Part shown: positions 54,580 to 63,150 of the stretch, piece after piece | Numbering within the stretch: the stretch's first letter is position 1 | Layout of the letters: the number at the start of each line of letters is the position of its first letter | The notes under the pieces: model-generated | Seen by the model: the letters and a program-made list of their open reading frames with translations, nothing else | The model's database searches: none | Told to the model about the DNA's origin: nothing | Position numbers and translations under genes: made by a program | Source: DASQHW01 sp038238245 | Lineage (GTDB): Bacteria; Actinomycetota; Acidimicrobiia; IMCC26256; PALSA-610 | DNA length: 64,000 bases | Direction: 5' to 3' | NCBI GenBank assembly: GCA_038238245.1 | Contig: JBBRXX010000027.1 | Span: 1-64,000 of the forward strand

Positions 54580-55092
54580 TCACGTCACGGGAGTGAGATC
54601 GCCGATCAGCGTTTCGGCGTGGTCGACGGTTCGTAGTGCGGTACGCATGGCCGCCGGACAGCCGAGCTCCTGTGTGTCCGGATCGACACACACCAAGACG
54701 ATCTCAACCGGTTCTCCCGACCAGACCGTCATGAGGCGGACGTACGACAAACCATCGCCGGGGACGACGCGTTGATTCGGCATTCGCACGTCTCCCGGAG
54801 TAACGACACAGTCGACCGCCGACCCACCGGGACCGGCACACGAACGCATCGTGGGTCCTTCGAGATTCTCGGTGCGTATGAGCGCGAGAGCGAAGACATC
54901 GTGGTCGCTCGCACCGCGCACGGACACCTCGATCCAGGCGCCAGCCGGACCTTGGTACCGACCCGACGTCAGCTCGAGCTCCCCGCCGAGCGATGTCGGA
55001 TCGGTGACAAGGGGATTGCAACCACTCAACACAACGGCGGCACCGAGCGCGAGCAAGAATCTCCCGGGAACGATGCGGCGGAGTACCGACAC
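54580..55092 (-). CDS. Secreted lipoprotein of unknown family
   Basis: 170 residues with a lipobox VLSGC and a 30-residue signal (RFLLALGAAVVLSGC). The mature part has paired cysteines (MRSCAGPGGSAVDCVVTPGD; VCVDPDTQELGC). It looks like a small all-beta domain (GAWIEVSVRGASDHDVFALA). The role is unknown. It converges with the lipoprotein gene of the seven-gene run (28-base gap), closing that block. Confidence 0.7.
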   Translation of the reverse strand: MSVLRRIVPGRFLLALGAAVVLSGCNPLVTDPTSLGGELELTSGRYQGPAGAWIEVSVRGASDHDVFALALIRTENLEGPTMRSCAGPGGSAVDCVVTPGDVRMPNQRVVPGDGLSYVRLMTVWSGEPVEIVLVCVDPDTQELGCPAAMRTALRTVDHAETLIGDLTPVT

Positions 55093-55167
55093 TCCCGAAC
55101 GGTAACGGTGTCATGGCGCGTACGCAATGAACATCGTCGCCCGCTCTGAGCGCGGCTGCGCGGATGC

Positions 55168-55728
55168 TCAGGACGCGAGGCGGTAGCGGAGATACACGAT
55201 ACCGTTGTTGAACCGGCGTTCGTCGAGGAGCGCCAGTTGAGCGTGCGTGTCGCGAGGGAGCGCCGACTTCCCCGATCCGACGAGTACGGGATGGACGAGC
55301 AACTGACACTCGTCGACGAGGCCGGCCTTGAAGGCGTGCGCGGCAAGATTCGCGCCTCCGACGGTGAGATCGCTCGCCGCCGAGGCCTTCAAGCTGCGGA
55401 TCGCGTCGGGGTCGAAGTTTTGCGTGAGCTGGGTCTTGGTGGTCGACGCCTCGTGCAGGGTCGTGGAATAGACAACCTTGTCCGCGCCCTGCCAGACCCG
55501 GGCGAAGTCGCCCATGAGTTCTGATTGTGCGGCCAGCGCGGGGTCGGTCTCCCAGACCGCCATCGTCTCGTACAGACGCCGGCCGTAGAGGTAGGTGTTG
55601 ACCGGGCGCACGAGGTCAGAGATGAACGCGAAGAACTCGTCGGTGGGTTCGGTCCAGTCGAAGTTGCCCTGCGAGTCTTCGATGTAACCGTCGAGGGAGA
55701 CGTTCGTGATGTAGATCAGCTTGGCCAT
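55168..55728 (-). CDS. RibD-C/dihydrofolate-reductase-family protein (second)
   Basis: 186 residues from ATG 55728, with AGGAG upstream. AKLIYITNVSLDGYIEDSQG, TYLYGRRLYETMAVWE, DLTVGGANLAAHAFKAGLVD and HPVLVGSGKSALP are the standard motifs. NADPH-dependent reductase of unknown substrate is likely. It follows a VOC gene on the same strand with 31 bases between, so an operon is likely. Confidence 0.85.
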   Translation of the reverse strand: MAKLIYITNVSLDGYIEDSQGNFDWTEPTDEFFAFISDLVRPVNTYLYGRRLYETMAVWETDPALAAQSELMGDFARVWQGADKVVYSTTLHEASTTKTQLTQNFDPDAIRSLKASAASDLTVGGANLAAHAFKAGLVDECQLLVHPVLVGSGKSALPRDTHAQLALLDERRFNNGIVYLRYRLAS

Positions 55729-55759
55729 GTGCTTCTCCTGCTCGCCCGGCGGGTGCGGC

Positions 55760-56131
55760 TCAGCCGTCCCGCCGTTCGTCGGCAACGGGACAGATACAGA
55801 ACTCGTTGTCCTCCGGGTCGATAAATACGACGTACGGGTCCTCCGGTTCGGTGCTGTCACGTACGTGGCGCGCCCCGAGTCTCCGCACCCGTTCGCATTC
55901 GCGGTCGCGATCCTCTGCCCGGCAATAGATGTCGACGTGCATCTGGTGGCGGTATGTGACCGGATCATCTGCCACTTGCAGTGCAACCATCCCGTGGTTG
56001 CCTTGCAAGACGCGGAACTCGCCACCTTGACTGCGCGGTGCTAACCCGAGGACTGCACACCAGAACTCCGACATTCTGTCGATGTCGGCGCAGTTGATGA
56101 CCATGCTCCACTGAGGCGTTGATTCGCTCAT
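55760..56131 (-). CDS. VOC-family protein (third)
   Basis: 123 residues from ATG 56131, with GAGAGGAGAG upstream. NCADIDRMSEFWCAVLGLAP and the C-terminal VVFIDPEDNEFCICPV are the two VOC halves; the His in HQMHVDIYC could bind metal. It precedes a RibD/DHFR-like gene on the same strand. Confidence 0.85.
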   Translation of the reverse strand: MSESTPQWSMVINCADIDRMSEFWCAVLGLAPRSQGGEFRVLQGNHGMVALQVADDPVTYRHQMHVDIYCRAEDRDRECERVRRLGARHVRDSTEPEDPYVVFIDPEDNEFCICPVADERRDG

Positions 56132-56213
56132 AGCTCTCCTCTCTCAGTTCTTCGGGCGTGTTCGTCAGTCGACGGAGAGATGTACACGCATCCGATCACG
56201 TCGGCGACACGCA

Positions 56214-56230
56214 GCGCACAGATTGCCCGC
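56214..56230 (-). repeat. Isolated copy of the right-end repeat motif (GGGCAATCTGTGC)
   Basis: Read on the minus strand, GCGGGCAATCTGTGCGC follows directly after the stop codon of the frameshifted gene at 56236. The same 13-base word occurs in the repeats at 60990 and 62512, and with changes at 63147. Confidence 0.55.
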
Positions 56231-56235
56231 TGCAG

Positions 56236-56530
56236 CTAGACAGCCGCCATCAGGTCATCCCACGAAGCGTTGCCGGCGATCTTTGTGAGTCTTTCGACTG
56301 CGTCCCCGCCCAAGGCATCGAGGGCGGCGCGGCGCGCACGCGCGATGTCGGCCTCTTCGCTTCCCGGAGTGACGATGTGGAGGTACCCGCGCGCAACGTC
56401 GGCGCCCGCAAGCAGGCGCAAAGTGCTCTCGTGGTTACCGGAGGCCGAGTCGAGCAGCGCCCCTTGGACGAAGGTGTGCGCGAGGCCGCCGAGATCCCCA
56501 GCTGCAGCTCGTCGACAAGGTCGCCACGAT
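56236..56530 (-). pseudogene. Fragment of a small unknown gene, start lost or frameshifted
   Basis: The readable frame gives GLAHTFVQGALLDSASGN, then LLAGADVARGYLHIVTPGSE and ERLTKIAGNASWDDLMAAV to a TAG at 56236. Upstream the frame meets a stop near 56520, and another frame encodes VDELQLGIS, so one-base damage near 56500 is likely. The family is not known to me. It follows the DUF899 remnant on the same strand. Confidence 0.45.
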
Positions 56531-56559
56531 CAACGACGTGGTGCGCAGGTCTTCGTGAC

Positions 56560-57269
56560 TCAGCCGGTGTCCCGCGCACTTGACGGCGGCGGTTCGTCGA
56601 ACTCGTCGTGCCGGCGGAACCAGAACGAGTTTGGCGCCTGCGGCCAGCCCTCGGGCACGTCCTCGTCCTCGGTCTGTCCGCCGTAGGGCGTCAGGGAGGA
56701 GATGCTCCAAATGCTGCCGAGGCTCTGGACCATCGGCCCGTGTTGGAGAAAATAGGTGCGATAGACGTCGTCGCCGTCGCGCAAGAACATGTTGAGCCCG
56801 AACCACTCGTCGACGCCGAAGTCTGCGGAGAAGCTTTCGGTGCAGATGGTGTACCAGGGCAGGTCGGTCCAACCCATGCGCTTCGCGTACTGGCGGAGGT
56901 TCGCCTGGGGTGCCGGCGATGCCATGGCGAAGGTGATGTCGCGCGCGTGGAGGAGGCCGAGCTCGGGAATGCCGTCGGCGACGGACGAGCAGCCCGGACA
57001 CCCGGCGCCGGGCCAACCGTCGACTCCCTCTTCGAAAAAGAACCGGTAGAGGACGAGTTGGGTGCGCCCTTCGAATAGCTCCGGGAGTGACCGCTGCCCG
57101 TCGGGACCCTCGAAGCAGTAGTCATGTTCGACCCGCACCATCGGCATGCGCTTCCGGGCCGCCGCGAGCTCGAGCAGCGGCGGGCGACGGTCTCTTCGCG
57201 CTCGGTCAGCGCCGCGCGTGCCGCGTCCCACTCGGCCTGGCTGACGACGGGTGGACGGCCGAGGGTCAT
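56560..57269 (-). pseudogene. DUF899 (thioredoxin-like) protein with one frameshift
   Basis: The ATG at 57269 overlaps the preceding gene's stop (ATGA). TLGRPPVVSQAEWDAARAAL is the DUF899 start. Near 57175 the frame breaks, and the frame one base earlier continues with LLELAAARKRMPMVRVEHDY, then FFEEGVDGWPGAGCPGCSSV with the CPxC-like pair, and PWYTICTESFSADFGVDEWF. One missing base restores about 236 residues. These proteins have a thioredoxin fold of unknown role. Confidence 0.75.
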
Positions 57270-57875
57270 CGCTCGAGTTTCTTGTTCGCGGCCGCGGCCG
57301 CGGCCGTCGCCGGCGGTCCGGTCAACACCCGCGGCGCGTACTCGAGCAACTGGGTGCGGCCGTCGAAGGTGCGGCTGCTGATCATGTCGAGCGCGACATC
57401 GGGATAGCCGTCGTAGATGCGCTCGTTGCCGGTGCTTCCGGTGATGACCGGGAAAACGACGACCCGGAACCGGTCCGCGAGACCGGCGGCGAGGAGCGAG
57501 CGGCACAACGACAGGCTGCCCATCGTGCGCATCGACGTTGACCCGTGTTCTTTCATCTTCCGCACGGTCTCGACTGCGTCGTCAGCCACGAGTTTGGCGT
57601 TCGGCCACGAGAGGGGGCTCGCGCAATGTCGACGAGAAGACGATCTTCGACAGGGCCGCGAGCTGTTCGGTGCCCGGCTCGCCCTCGTCGGCAAATCCCG
57701 ACATCAGGCGGTAGGTGTGTGCCCCCATCAAGACCGTGTACTCGCCCTCGGGTTGCTCGCCGAGCCACGCGAGGTACTCGGGTCCCTCCAACCCCCACCA
57801 ACCGGGCCAGCCCTCGCCCGCCCCATACCCGTCGAGCGTCGTGATGAAGTCGATGAGCAGTTCCGGCATCGTCAT
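57266..57875 (-). pseudogene. RibD-C/DHFR-like protein with a 1-bp frameshift in a C5 run
   Basis: Start ATG 57875. PELLIDFITTLDGYGAGEGW and VLMGAHTYRLMSGFA open the family fold. At 57612-57616 the minus strand has CCCCC. Reading on gives nonsense ending RQTRG, while removing one C leads to LSWPNAKLVADDAVETVRKM. The family tail SLCRSLLAAGLADRFRVVVF and PVITGSTGNERIYDG follow, to a TGA overlapping the DUF899 start. So one extra base in a homopolymer is the simplest explanation. Confidence 0.8.
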
Positions 57876-57950
57876 CCCCTGTTCCTCGTCCGAGGTCAGT
57901 CACTGGCATTATGACGCGACGGAAGGAGCGGCCGCCGTGTCGCTTGCCGC

Positions 57951-58140
57951 GTGCAGAACTCCTCCGTCTCACTCGACGGATTCGGCACCGGCGAAGGTCT
58001 GAGCCACGACGATATTTCGGTCATGACGGGGAGCGGCTCCACGAGTGGCTGTTCGCTACCCGGTGGTGGGAGTTCGACGGGAGCGGCGGCAGCGACGACG
58101 TCTTCGCCCAACAGCACGACCACCACTATGACCTCGTGGC
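57951..58140 (+). pseudogene. Remnant of a further RibD/DHFR-like gene
   Basis: QNSSVSLDGFGTGEG in one frame and HDGERLHEWLFATRW, then SDDVFAQQHDH in a second, are successive segments of the DHFR-like N-terminal region. They are joined by a frameshift near 58020 and lose the rest of the protein. No intact start or C-terminal half remains. Confidence 0.6.
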
Positions 58141-58228
58141 CATCTCGTCACCCTGCGGCGTCACGCATGTGACGTCCGCACGCCAGCACTCGCGATGAGT
58201 TTCCGAGAGGAATGGAGTCTCAAGAACC

Positions 58229-58771
58229 ATGACGACAACTGTGAAAACAACAAACCTTGGTGAAGCCGATGGGTTGCCCCCGATCGAGTGGTCCGACGTT
58301 GAAGCGCAGCTCACCGATCTCCTGACACACGACGACCCGCAATCGCCGAACCGGTCGACGTTCTGGCTGACGACCCTGAACGAAGACGGCAGCGCGCACG
58401 TGACGAGCGTCGGCGCGCTCTGGCACGCGGGTTCATGCTGGTTCCAGACCGCCGACCACACCCGCAAGGCGAAGAATCTTGCTCGCGACTCACGCTGCAC
58501 GATCAGCGTCGCCACGAAAGGCTTCGACGTGATGGTCGCCGGCGAGGCCGAGCGCGTGATGGACCCGAAGACCGTGGCCGAGATTGCTGCGTTGTATGCG
58601 CAGAGCGGATGGCCCGCGCAGCCCGATGATTCGGGAACCGGCATCACCGCACCGTTCAACGCGCCGACGCTCGGTCCGCCGCCGTGGTTCGTCTACGAAG
58701 TCACGCCGCGCACCGCGACCGCCGTCGGCACGACCGAGGAGATGCCGGGTTCAACGCGCTTTCGATTCTGA
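58229..58771 (+). CDS. Pyridoxamine-5'-phosphate-oxidase-fold protein
   Basis: 180 residues from ATG 58229. STFWLTTLNEDGSAHVTSVG, GSCWFQTADHTRKAKNLARD and CTISVATKGFDVMVAGEAER are the split-barrel flavin-binding family motifs; the C-terminus TLGPPPWFVYEVTPRTATAV is typical of actinobacterial F420/FMN-dependent members. It could reduce small molecules or bind F420. Length normal. Upstream lies the DHFR remnant. Confidence 0.85.
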   Translation: MTTTVKTTNLGEADGLPPIEWSDVEAQLTDLLTHDDPQSPNRSTFWLTTLNEDGSAHVTSVGALWHAGSCWFQTADHTRKAKNLARDSRCTISVATKGFDVMVAGEAERVMDPKTVAEIAALYAQSGWPAQPDDSGTGITAPFNAPTLGPPPWFVYEVTPRTATAVGTTEEMPGSTRFRF

Positions 58772-59018
58772 TCGCAGGCTCCCTCGTGTCATCGCCGGTA
58801 CCGCTGACGTCGAATCGACCGTCGCTCGACGAGAGTGCGACTGCGTGCATGGCGAACCGCAGCACGAGCGATCCCGACCAGCAAGGGTGCCCACCCACTC
58901 CGTGCTGCGCAGCGATGAACACGGTGCGCTGGTCGGACCCACACGCGCGGGTCGACCGGTGCCGCAGTGGACGCGTCCCGGCGTCACCGGGTCGGCGTAG
59001 GAGGCGTCGTCCTGGTCA

Positions 59019-59675
59019 TCACTCGTCTGCGTTCCTGGTTCGGAGCAGTACAACGGCGACCGCGACGACCCACGCGAGATACAGAACTGGCGCGAGAATC
59101 GTGAAGACCCCGGTCTGCGAGAACGCACCCGATCGCGCCCACGACACCGTCGCGCCGAAGTGAGCAGCCGCGAATACTCCGGCGCCTCCCGCGAGCCAGC
59201 GGGGAAGCCGGGGGCTCAGCGCGATCGCAATCGCGGCGGCGACGCCGAGGATGATCGTCAGGAGATTGGATGCGCCGAGCAGCACCACGAACAGATCCCA
59301 GAGTGTTCTCGCGGTGTCGGGCGTGTGCGAATCGGCTCGGAATGCCAACGCGGTGGCGCACGCCTGCCCAGCGATGCCGAGCGTGAGCACGGCGACAGCA
59401 GACGCGCACATCGCGGAGGACCACACGTCCCGTTCGGGTTGCTGCGGTACGGCGAGAAGGCGTCGCAATCCTGCGAAGAACAGGAGCATGAGACAAGTAG
59501 CTATTCCGTCCAGGAAGAAGAAGACGAGTACGAAGGTTCGATGATCGACCGCGTAAGCCAATACCGCTCGACCCGAGTCATCGATCGCGGGCGGTGTGCC
59601 ACCGAAGAATGCGGTCGAGAGAAGTACGGCAGACACAATGCCGCTCATGCCGGTCAGGCGTCGTAAGCCGCGCAT
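59019..59675 (-). CDS. Six-helix membrane protein of unknown family
   Basis: 218 residues from ATG 59675, with GGGGAAG upstream. Helices include MSGIVSAVLLSTAFFGG, FVLVFFFLDGIATCLMLLFF, SAVAVLTLGIAGQACATAL, LLTIILGVAAAIAIAL and LAPVLYLAWVVAVAVVLL. The order and lengths resemble DUF4386-like proteins, but the specific motifs are missing. No function assigned. Confidence 0.7.
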   Translation of the reverse strand: MRGLRRLTGMSGIVSAVLLSTAFFGGTPPAIDDSGRAVLAYAVDHRTFVLVFFFLDGIATCLMLLFFAGLRRLLAVPQQPERDVWSSAMCASAVAVLTLGIAGQACATALAFRADSHTPDTARTLWDLFVVLLGASNLLTIILGVAAAIAIALSPRLPRWLAGGAGVFAAAHFGATVSWARSGAFSQTGVFTILAPVLYLAWVVAVAVVLLRTRNADE

Positions 59676-59731
59676 GCGCTTCCCCGTCTCCTTGCTCTCG
59701 CCGCCGCGGAACCCCGAAGGACCGAGCGCAT

Positions 59732-59836
59732 GATGCCCGATCGGGAGCGATTATGCGACGGCTTCGACCGGTCTTTACGCCGCCGGCTGCCACGCCTGCA
59801 ACCGCCGGTGACCATCGGCGTCTTCGGCCCGCCCAC
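59732..59836. repeat. Right-end dispersed repeat, copy A
   Basis: It shares an identical 31-base core with copy B (here 59776-59806, there 61037-61067) and roughly 85 percent identity by eye over 100 bases. It ends in a GCCGAAGACG-type segment (minus strand GGGCCGAAGACGCCG). Confidence 0.75.
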
Positions 59837-59892
59837 CTCGGCACCCCCAGCGGCTATGGCACGGACAACCCACTTCGTGAACACTACGAACC

Positions 59893-60177
59893 GTGGCGCG
59901 TGTGGACTCGGCAGACGACACGCTCCGGCGTTTCGTCGTCCACCTCCAGACCTACGACCCAGAGCGGCGCGAACGTCGCCCCGTCGAGGTGGCGTGCTTC
60001 GACAATGAAGCCGAAGCGATGCGATGTTTCGGCGAGTCGCACATCGCCGTGATGTCACGCCGCGCGAGTGGAGAGTCGGACCCACGCGATCACGTCACGA
60101 TGGTCGTCAAGCAACCTGGCATTGACGAACGCAATCGCCAACGCCGAATCGAAGAACGGCTACGCAGGTATCCCTAA
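59893..60177 (+). CDS. Small hypothetical protein, cassette-like
   Basis: 94 residues from GTG 59893: ADDTLRRFVVHLQTYDPERR, VACFDNEAEAMRCFGESHIA, ending RQRRIEERLRRYP. It reads as a real compact alpha/beta protein with a very charged tail; I recognise no family. It follows repeat copy A and converges with the MmcQ/YjbR gene. Confidence 0.5.
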   Translation: MARVDSADDTLRRFVVHLQTYDPERRERRPVEVACFDNEAEAMRCFGESHIAVMSRRASGESDPRDHVTMVVKQPGIDERNRQRRIEERLRRYP

Positions 60178-60189
60178 TGGCAGCACGGC

Positions 60190-60576
60190 CTATCGCGATC
60201 TGTTGTCGAGGTCGGCGACGAGCGTCTTGGGTGCCACATGCCGGTAGGCGTCTTCGATGATGGCGGCGATTTCATGCCAGTCGGCCTTGTTCGGCACGGC
60301 AGTATCGAGGAACACGCCCAGCCAACCGGAGAAGACACCGCTCGCTGAGGTCGGTGGCGCGAAGAAGCGAACGGGCTCGGCACTCACCAACTCCTCTTGC
60401 ACGCCGGGAGGAGCCGGACACCACAACGAAATGCGTCCGTCGACGCTGTGATCGTCGTGGAAGTAACACAGGGGTCGCTTATCACGAACGAAGAAACACG
60501 GCTCGCCGTGGCTACTGCGCTCGTTCACCTCAGGAAGCGCGAGAGCAATCCGTCGCACGCGGTCGAGCGGTCTCAT
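60190..60576 (-). CDS. MmcQ/YjbR-family protein
   Basis: 128 residues. VRRIALALPEVNERSSHGEP, FFVRDKRPLCYFHDD, RFFAPPTSASGVFSGWLGVF and IAAIIEDAYRHVAPKTL follow the MmcQ/YjbR double-stranded-DNA-binding-like fold. These are common small accessory genes of unclear role. Eight bases separate its ATG from the YciI gene on the same strand, so the two are probably co-transcribed. Confidence 0.85.
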   Translation of the reverse strand: MRPLDRVRRIALALPEVNERSSHGEPCFFVRDKRPLCYFHDDHSVDGRISLWCPAPPGVQEELVSAEPVRFFAPPTSASGVFSGWLGVFLDTAVPNKADWHEIAAIIEDAYRHVAPKTLVADLDNRSR

Positions 60577-60583
60577 TCGCCCG

Positions 60584-60895
60584 TCAGCCCATCTGCATCG
60601 ACTCGTAGAGCTTGACGGAACCGCCAGTACTCAGGCCGGGACATCCCTTCGCCATCACGACCGCATCGTGAAGGCTGGCCGCCTCGATGACGGTGTAACC
60701 CGTCGCGGGGTCGGAACCGCTGCCGGGGCTCGGCGTGCCGTCCGACGTGATCGTGGCCGACGCGCCGAACGGTGAGCCCATGTCAACAACGGCATCGCCG
60801 AGTTGCCCGAACCACGCCATCCAACGGTCCATGACTTCGGGGGAAGGTTCTTCGGGCGACTCGCCTCCGTGGAACATCAGCACAAACTTCGCCAT
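60584..60895 (-). CDS. YciI-family protein
   Basis: 103 residues from ATG 60895, with TTAGGAG upstream. FVLMFHGGESPEEPSPEVMD, WMAWFGQLGDAVVDMGSPFG and AASLHDAVVMAKGCPGLSTG match the YCII/DGPF ferredoxin-like domain, often found in sigma-factor-associated operons, though none is here. It leads a two-gene unit with the MmcQ/YjbR gene. Confidence 0.85.
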   Translation of the reverse strand: MAKFVLMFHGGESPEEPSPEVMDRWMAWFGQLGDAVVDMGSPFGASATITSDGTPSPGSGSDPATGYTVIEAASLHDAVVMAKGCPGLSTGGSVKLYESMQMG

Positions 60896-60987
60896 CTCAG
60901 ACTCCTAACAAGCCATGCGTGCTCGGCGCGACGATTCGACACCTTCGCACAATCCCGCTCGCACGTCTTCTCCCCGTCGCTAGACCC

Positions 60988-61095
60988 GCACAGATTGCCC
61001 AATCGGGAGCGGTTATGCGACAGCTTCAACCTGTCTTACGCCGCCGGCTGCCACGCCTGCAACCGCCAGTGATTTTCGACGTCCTCGGCCCTCCG
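60988..61095. repeat. Right-end dispersed repeat, copy B
   Basis: It begins GCACAGATTGCCC and carries AGCGGTTATGCGAC plus the 31-base core identical to copy A. It occupies the gap between the APH gene and the YciI gene. Confidence 0.8.
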
Positions 61096-61204
61096 ACACT
61101 CAGCCGGTTCGGTCCGTACGCATTGACCACGGCTGAACACGCCAGTCGCATTCCTGCGACAACGGCCCGCCGACTTCTGACGCAGATCGGCAGATATGGC
61201 GCGG

Positions 61205-61993
61205 TCAGGTCATCGCTGCCGCGAAGTGTGGACGCGACGCTTGCCACCACCCGCGTCGTCGGTCGAAGCGCGCCATGCCGCCCATCTCTGCCCACATCGC
61301 GGTGAAGTTCGGGTCGCCCGCGTCGACTCGACGCTGCACGAACTCGCCACCGTGAGCGATCGCGTTGTCAAGTGCACGGACGACCTCGGCACGTTCCTCG
61401 CGGCTGAGCCCGTAGGTGTCCGCGACCAGGCGTAATCGCGCGGGGAGGTCGTCGTCGATCCACCCGAACCGTGCGCGGTTCTCGTCGTCGTCGATCGGCA
61501 CACACATGCGAGCGAAACACGCCAGGTCGTAGACCGGCCGACCCGGTGCCGCGAAGTCGAAGTCCAACAGGGCGACTGCCTCGCCGTCGCGAAAGACGAC
61601 GTTCTCCAGGCACACGTCGTTGTGACAGATGACGGGTCCGCCCTCGGGATCGGCCATCTCGTCGCTCCACGTAGTGCTTGCCGACGGCGCAAAGGTGCGG
61701 GCAGCGCGATGGAAGCGGCTCATCAGTCGCGCGATTGACGCCAACGCCGCGTCGGTTCGAGCCCAATGCGGATATGGCGGCAAGGCAACATCACCGACAA
61801 TGAACCGCAGCCGCTCCCTGCCGTCCTGATCGACACCAACGGGGATCGGAGCACCGCCGAAGCCCTCGTCGGCGAGGTGACGCAGGAGCCGGTGGATCGT
61901 TTGCGTATGCGCGTTCGAGGGGCGAAGAACATGCTCGCCCACGCGGGTGACCGCTCCCGCGTTCGCGACCCCGCCCTTGAGTTCCAACTCCAT
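61205..61993 (-). CDS. Aminoglycoside-phosphotransferase-family protein (second)
   Basis: 262 residues from ATG 61993. VICHNDVCLENVVFRDGEAV is the catalytic HND loop, and LLDFDFAAPGRPVYDLACFA is the metal motif, both canonical, so it should be an active kinase. The N-lobe shows THQTIH-like sequence (NAHTQTIHRLLRHLADEGFG). Substrate unknown: antibiotic or small-molecule. A GCCATATCTGCC copy of the repeat's end motif (61181-61200) follows the stop by a few bases. Confidence 0.85.
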   Translation of the reverse strand: MELELKGGVANAGAVTRVGEHVLRPSNAHTQTIHRLLRHLADEGFGGAPIPVGVDQDGRERLRFIVGDVALPPYPHWARTDAALASIARLMSRFHRAARTFAPSASTTWSDEMADPEGGPVICHNDVCLENVVFRDGEAVALLDFDFAAPGRPVYDLACFARMCVPIDDDENRARFGWIDDDLPARLRLVADTYGLSREERAEVVRALDNAIAHGGEFVQRRVDAGDPNFTAMWAEMGGMARFDRRRGWWQASRPHFAAAMT

Positions 61994-61999
61994 CGAGCA

Positions 62000-62050
62000 A
62001 GTATCGCCGATCGACCCGTCATGCCTAGCGCCGATCGGCAGTTATGGGCG
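62000..62050. repeat. Right-end dispersed repeat, short copy E
   Basis: Minus strand CCCATAACTGCCGATCGGCG. The TAA inside CATAACTGCC serves as the stop codon of the cupin gene (62042-62044), exactly as in copy D for the lipoprotein gene. The other end word is degenerate (GGCGATACTTG). Confidence 0.6.
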
Positions 62051-62488
62051 ATCGGGCGCGCCCATCGTTACCCCCGCGACGACTGCTGTGGAATCACCAC
62101 GGTTGTGCCACCGGTGAAGGGTTCCGTTCTGAACAACGATGTCCCCTGGCTCAAGACGAACTTCACCGTCTTCGAGTTCAAGCCCCACAACGCCGGCTAG
62201 GACGATGTCGAGATCGATCGTCGGGGTCGCGTGCATGCCTGGTCGAGTCGCATCAGCAAACTCGCTCATGCTCTCCACGACGTACCGGTCGAGGTCATCA
62301 CTGTCGCCGGGCGGCAACTCGAACACGGTGAACTGGCATCCCTCGGCGAACTGCCCCCAACGATCGTCACGCGCCCACGCCAGGTGGAATACGCCACCAG
62401 TACCGAAAGGAATCGAAGGGACTTCGCCGTCGCTCGTGACGACGGACCGTCCGTCGCGGTCATGCCCAGTGACAACTCGCCGCACCAT
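62042..62488 (-). CDS. Cupin-type protein (cassette-like)
   Basis: 148 residues from ATG 62488, with AAGGG upstream. VVTGHDRDGRSVVTSDGEVP leads, then FTVFELPPGDSDDLDRYVVE, ATPTIDLDIVLAGVVGLELE and LEPGDIVVQNGTLHRWHNRG carrying the cupin-2 motif (GDxxxxxxxxxHxW). A single-domain cupin, substrate unknown. The stop codon is provided by repeat copy E. Confidence 0.8.
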   Translation of the reverse strand: MVRRVVTGHDRDGRSVVTSDGEVPSIPFGTGGVFHLAWARDDRWGQFAEGCQFTVFELPPGDSDDLDRYVVESMSEFADATRPGMHATPTIDLDIVLAGVVGLELEDGEVRLEPGDIVVQNGTLHRWHNRGDSTAVVAGVTMGAPDRP

Positions 62489-62511
62489 GCGTTGCCCTTT
62501 CCAAGATGGAG

Positions 62512-62566
62512 GCACAGATTGCCCGATGCGGATCCTCGACGACGAGCCCCGAGCGGCAGTTATGCA
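62512..62566. repeat. Right-end dispersed repeat, short copy D
   Basis: Minus strand GCATAACTGCCGCTCGGGGC to ATCGGGCAATCTGTGCC, 55 bases in all. Its two end words are imperfect inverses of each other. The TAA of CATAACTGCC is the stop of the lipoprotein gene (62560-62562). Confidence 0.7.
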
Positions 62567-63150
62567 CCTGCAGACTGTGGTGTTGAAGTTCTCGCACACG
62601 CCGAGCGGGCTAGTGCGAGGACCTTGGCGGTGTGGGCGGGAGCTGTATTCCCCGAGGCGCCGTACGCCGTCGACCAACTTGTCGAACCGACGACCTTCGT
62701 ACTCCCGTACCCGATGCCGAGCCAGAACGCGGGCTCGCGCACAGGGACGACGCGTTGTCTGTCTCGGCCGAATACGACCTGCGACGTGTACGGGCGGCCG
62801 AGCCCATCTCGACCCTCAACAACCAGCATCCAGGACCCAGATCCCACGTCCCGACTGCACAAGACTCTCGGACGCTTTTCCGCACCAGGAGCGCTGCCGG
62901 GCTCCCATTGGACCGCACCCGATATCCCCGAGCAGTGATCTAGGGACATCTCACATAGCTGCTTCATGGCGGTGGTGGTTCGTGTCGCGGCAAGGGCGTA
63001 CAGCACGTTCAGCGCGGTTCGAGCCTCGCTATCGCTGACAGGCCGGACCGTGTCATGCTTCGCCGAGCAGGAACTGCAGAGCAGCGCAAGGGCAACCGCA
63101 GCGCAGCCAACTCGCGCATACGTTCGACCGCACTGGCCCGGCACGCGCAC
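62560..63150 (-). CDS. Small secreted lipoprotein (cassette-like)
   Basis: 196 residues with signal VGCAAVALALLCSSCSAKHD and lipobox CSSC. The mature domain is about 160 residues (ALNVLYALAATRTTTAMKQL; DVGSGSWMLVVEGRDGLGRP). Family unknown. The start (GTG 63150 or 63144) lies within repeat copy C and the stop within copy D, so the coding region runs exactly from repeat to repeat. Confidence 0.65.
   Translation of the reverse strand: MRVPGQCGRTYARVGCAAVALALLCSSCSAKHDTVRPVSDSEARTALNVLYALAATRTTTAMKQLCEMSLDHCSGISGAVQWEPGSAPGAEKRPRVLCSRDVGSGSWMLVVEGRDGLGRPYTSQVVFGRDRQRVVPVREPAFWLGIGYGSTKVVGSTSWSTAYGASGNTAPAHTAKVLALARSACARTSTPQSAGA

Noticed and set aside
60900..61015. A single attC reading (CCTAACAAGCC ... 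GGTTATGCG) upstream of the YciI gene
   Set aside because: The CCTAAC side is simply the complement of the YciI ribosome site, and the inner arms do not pair.
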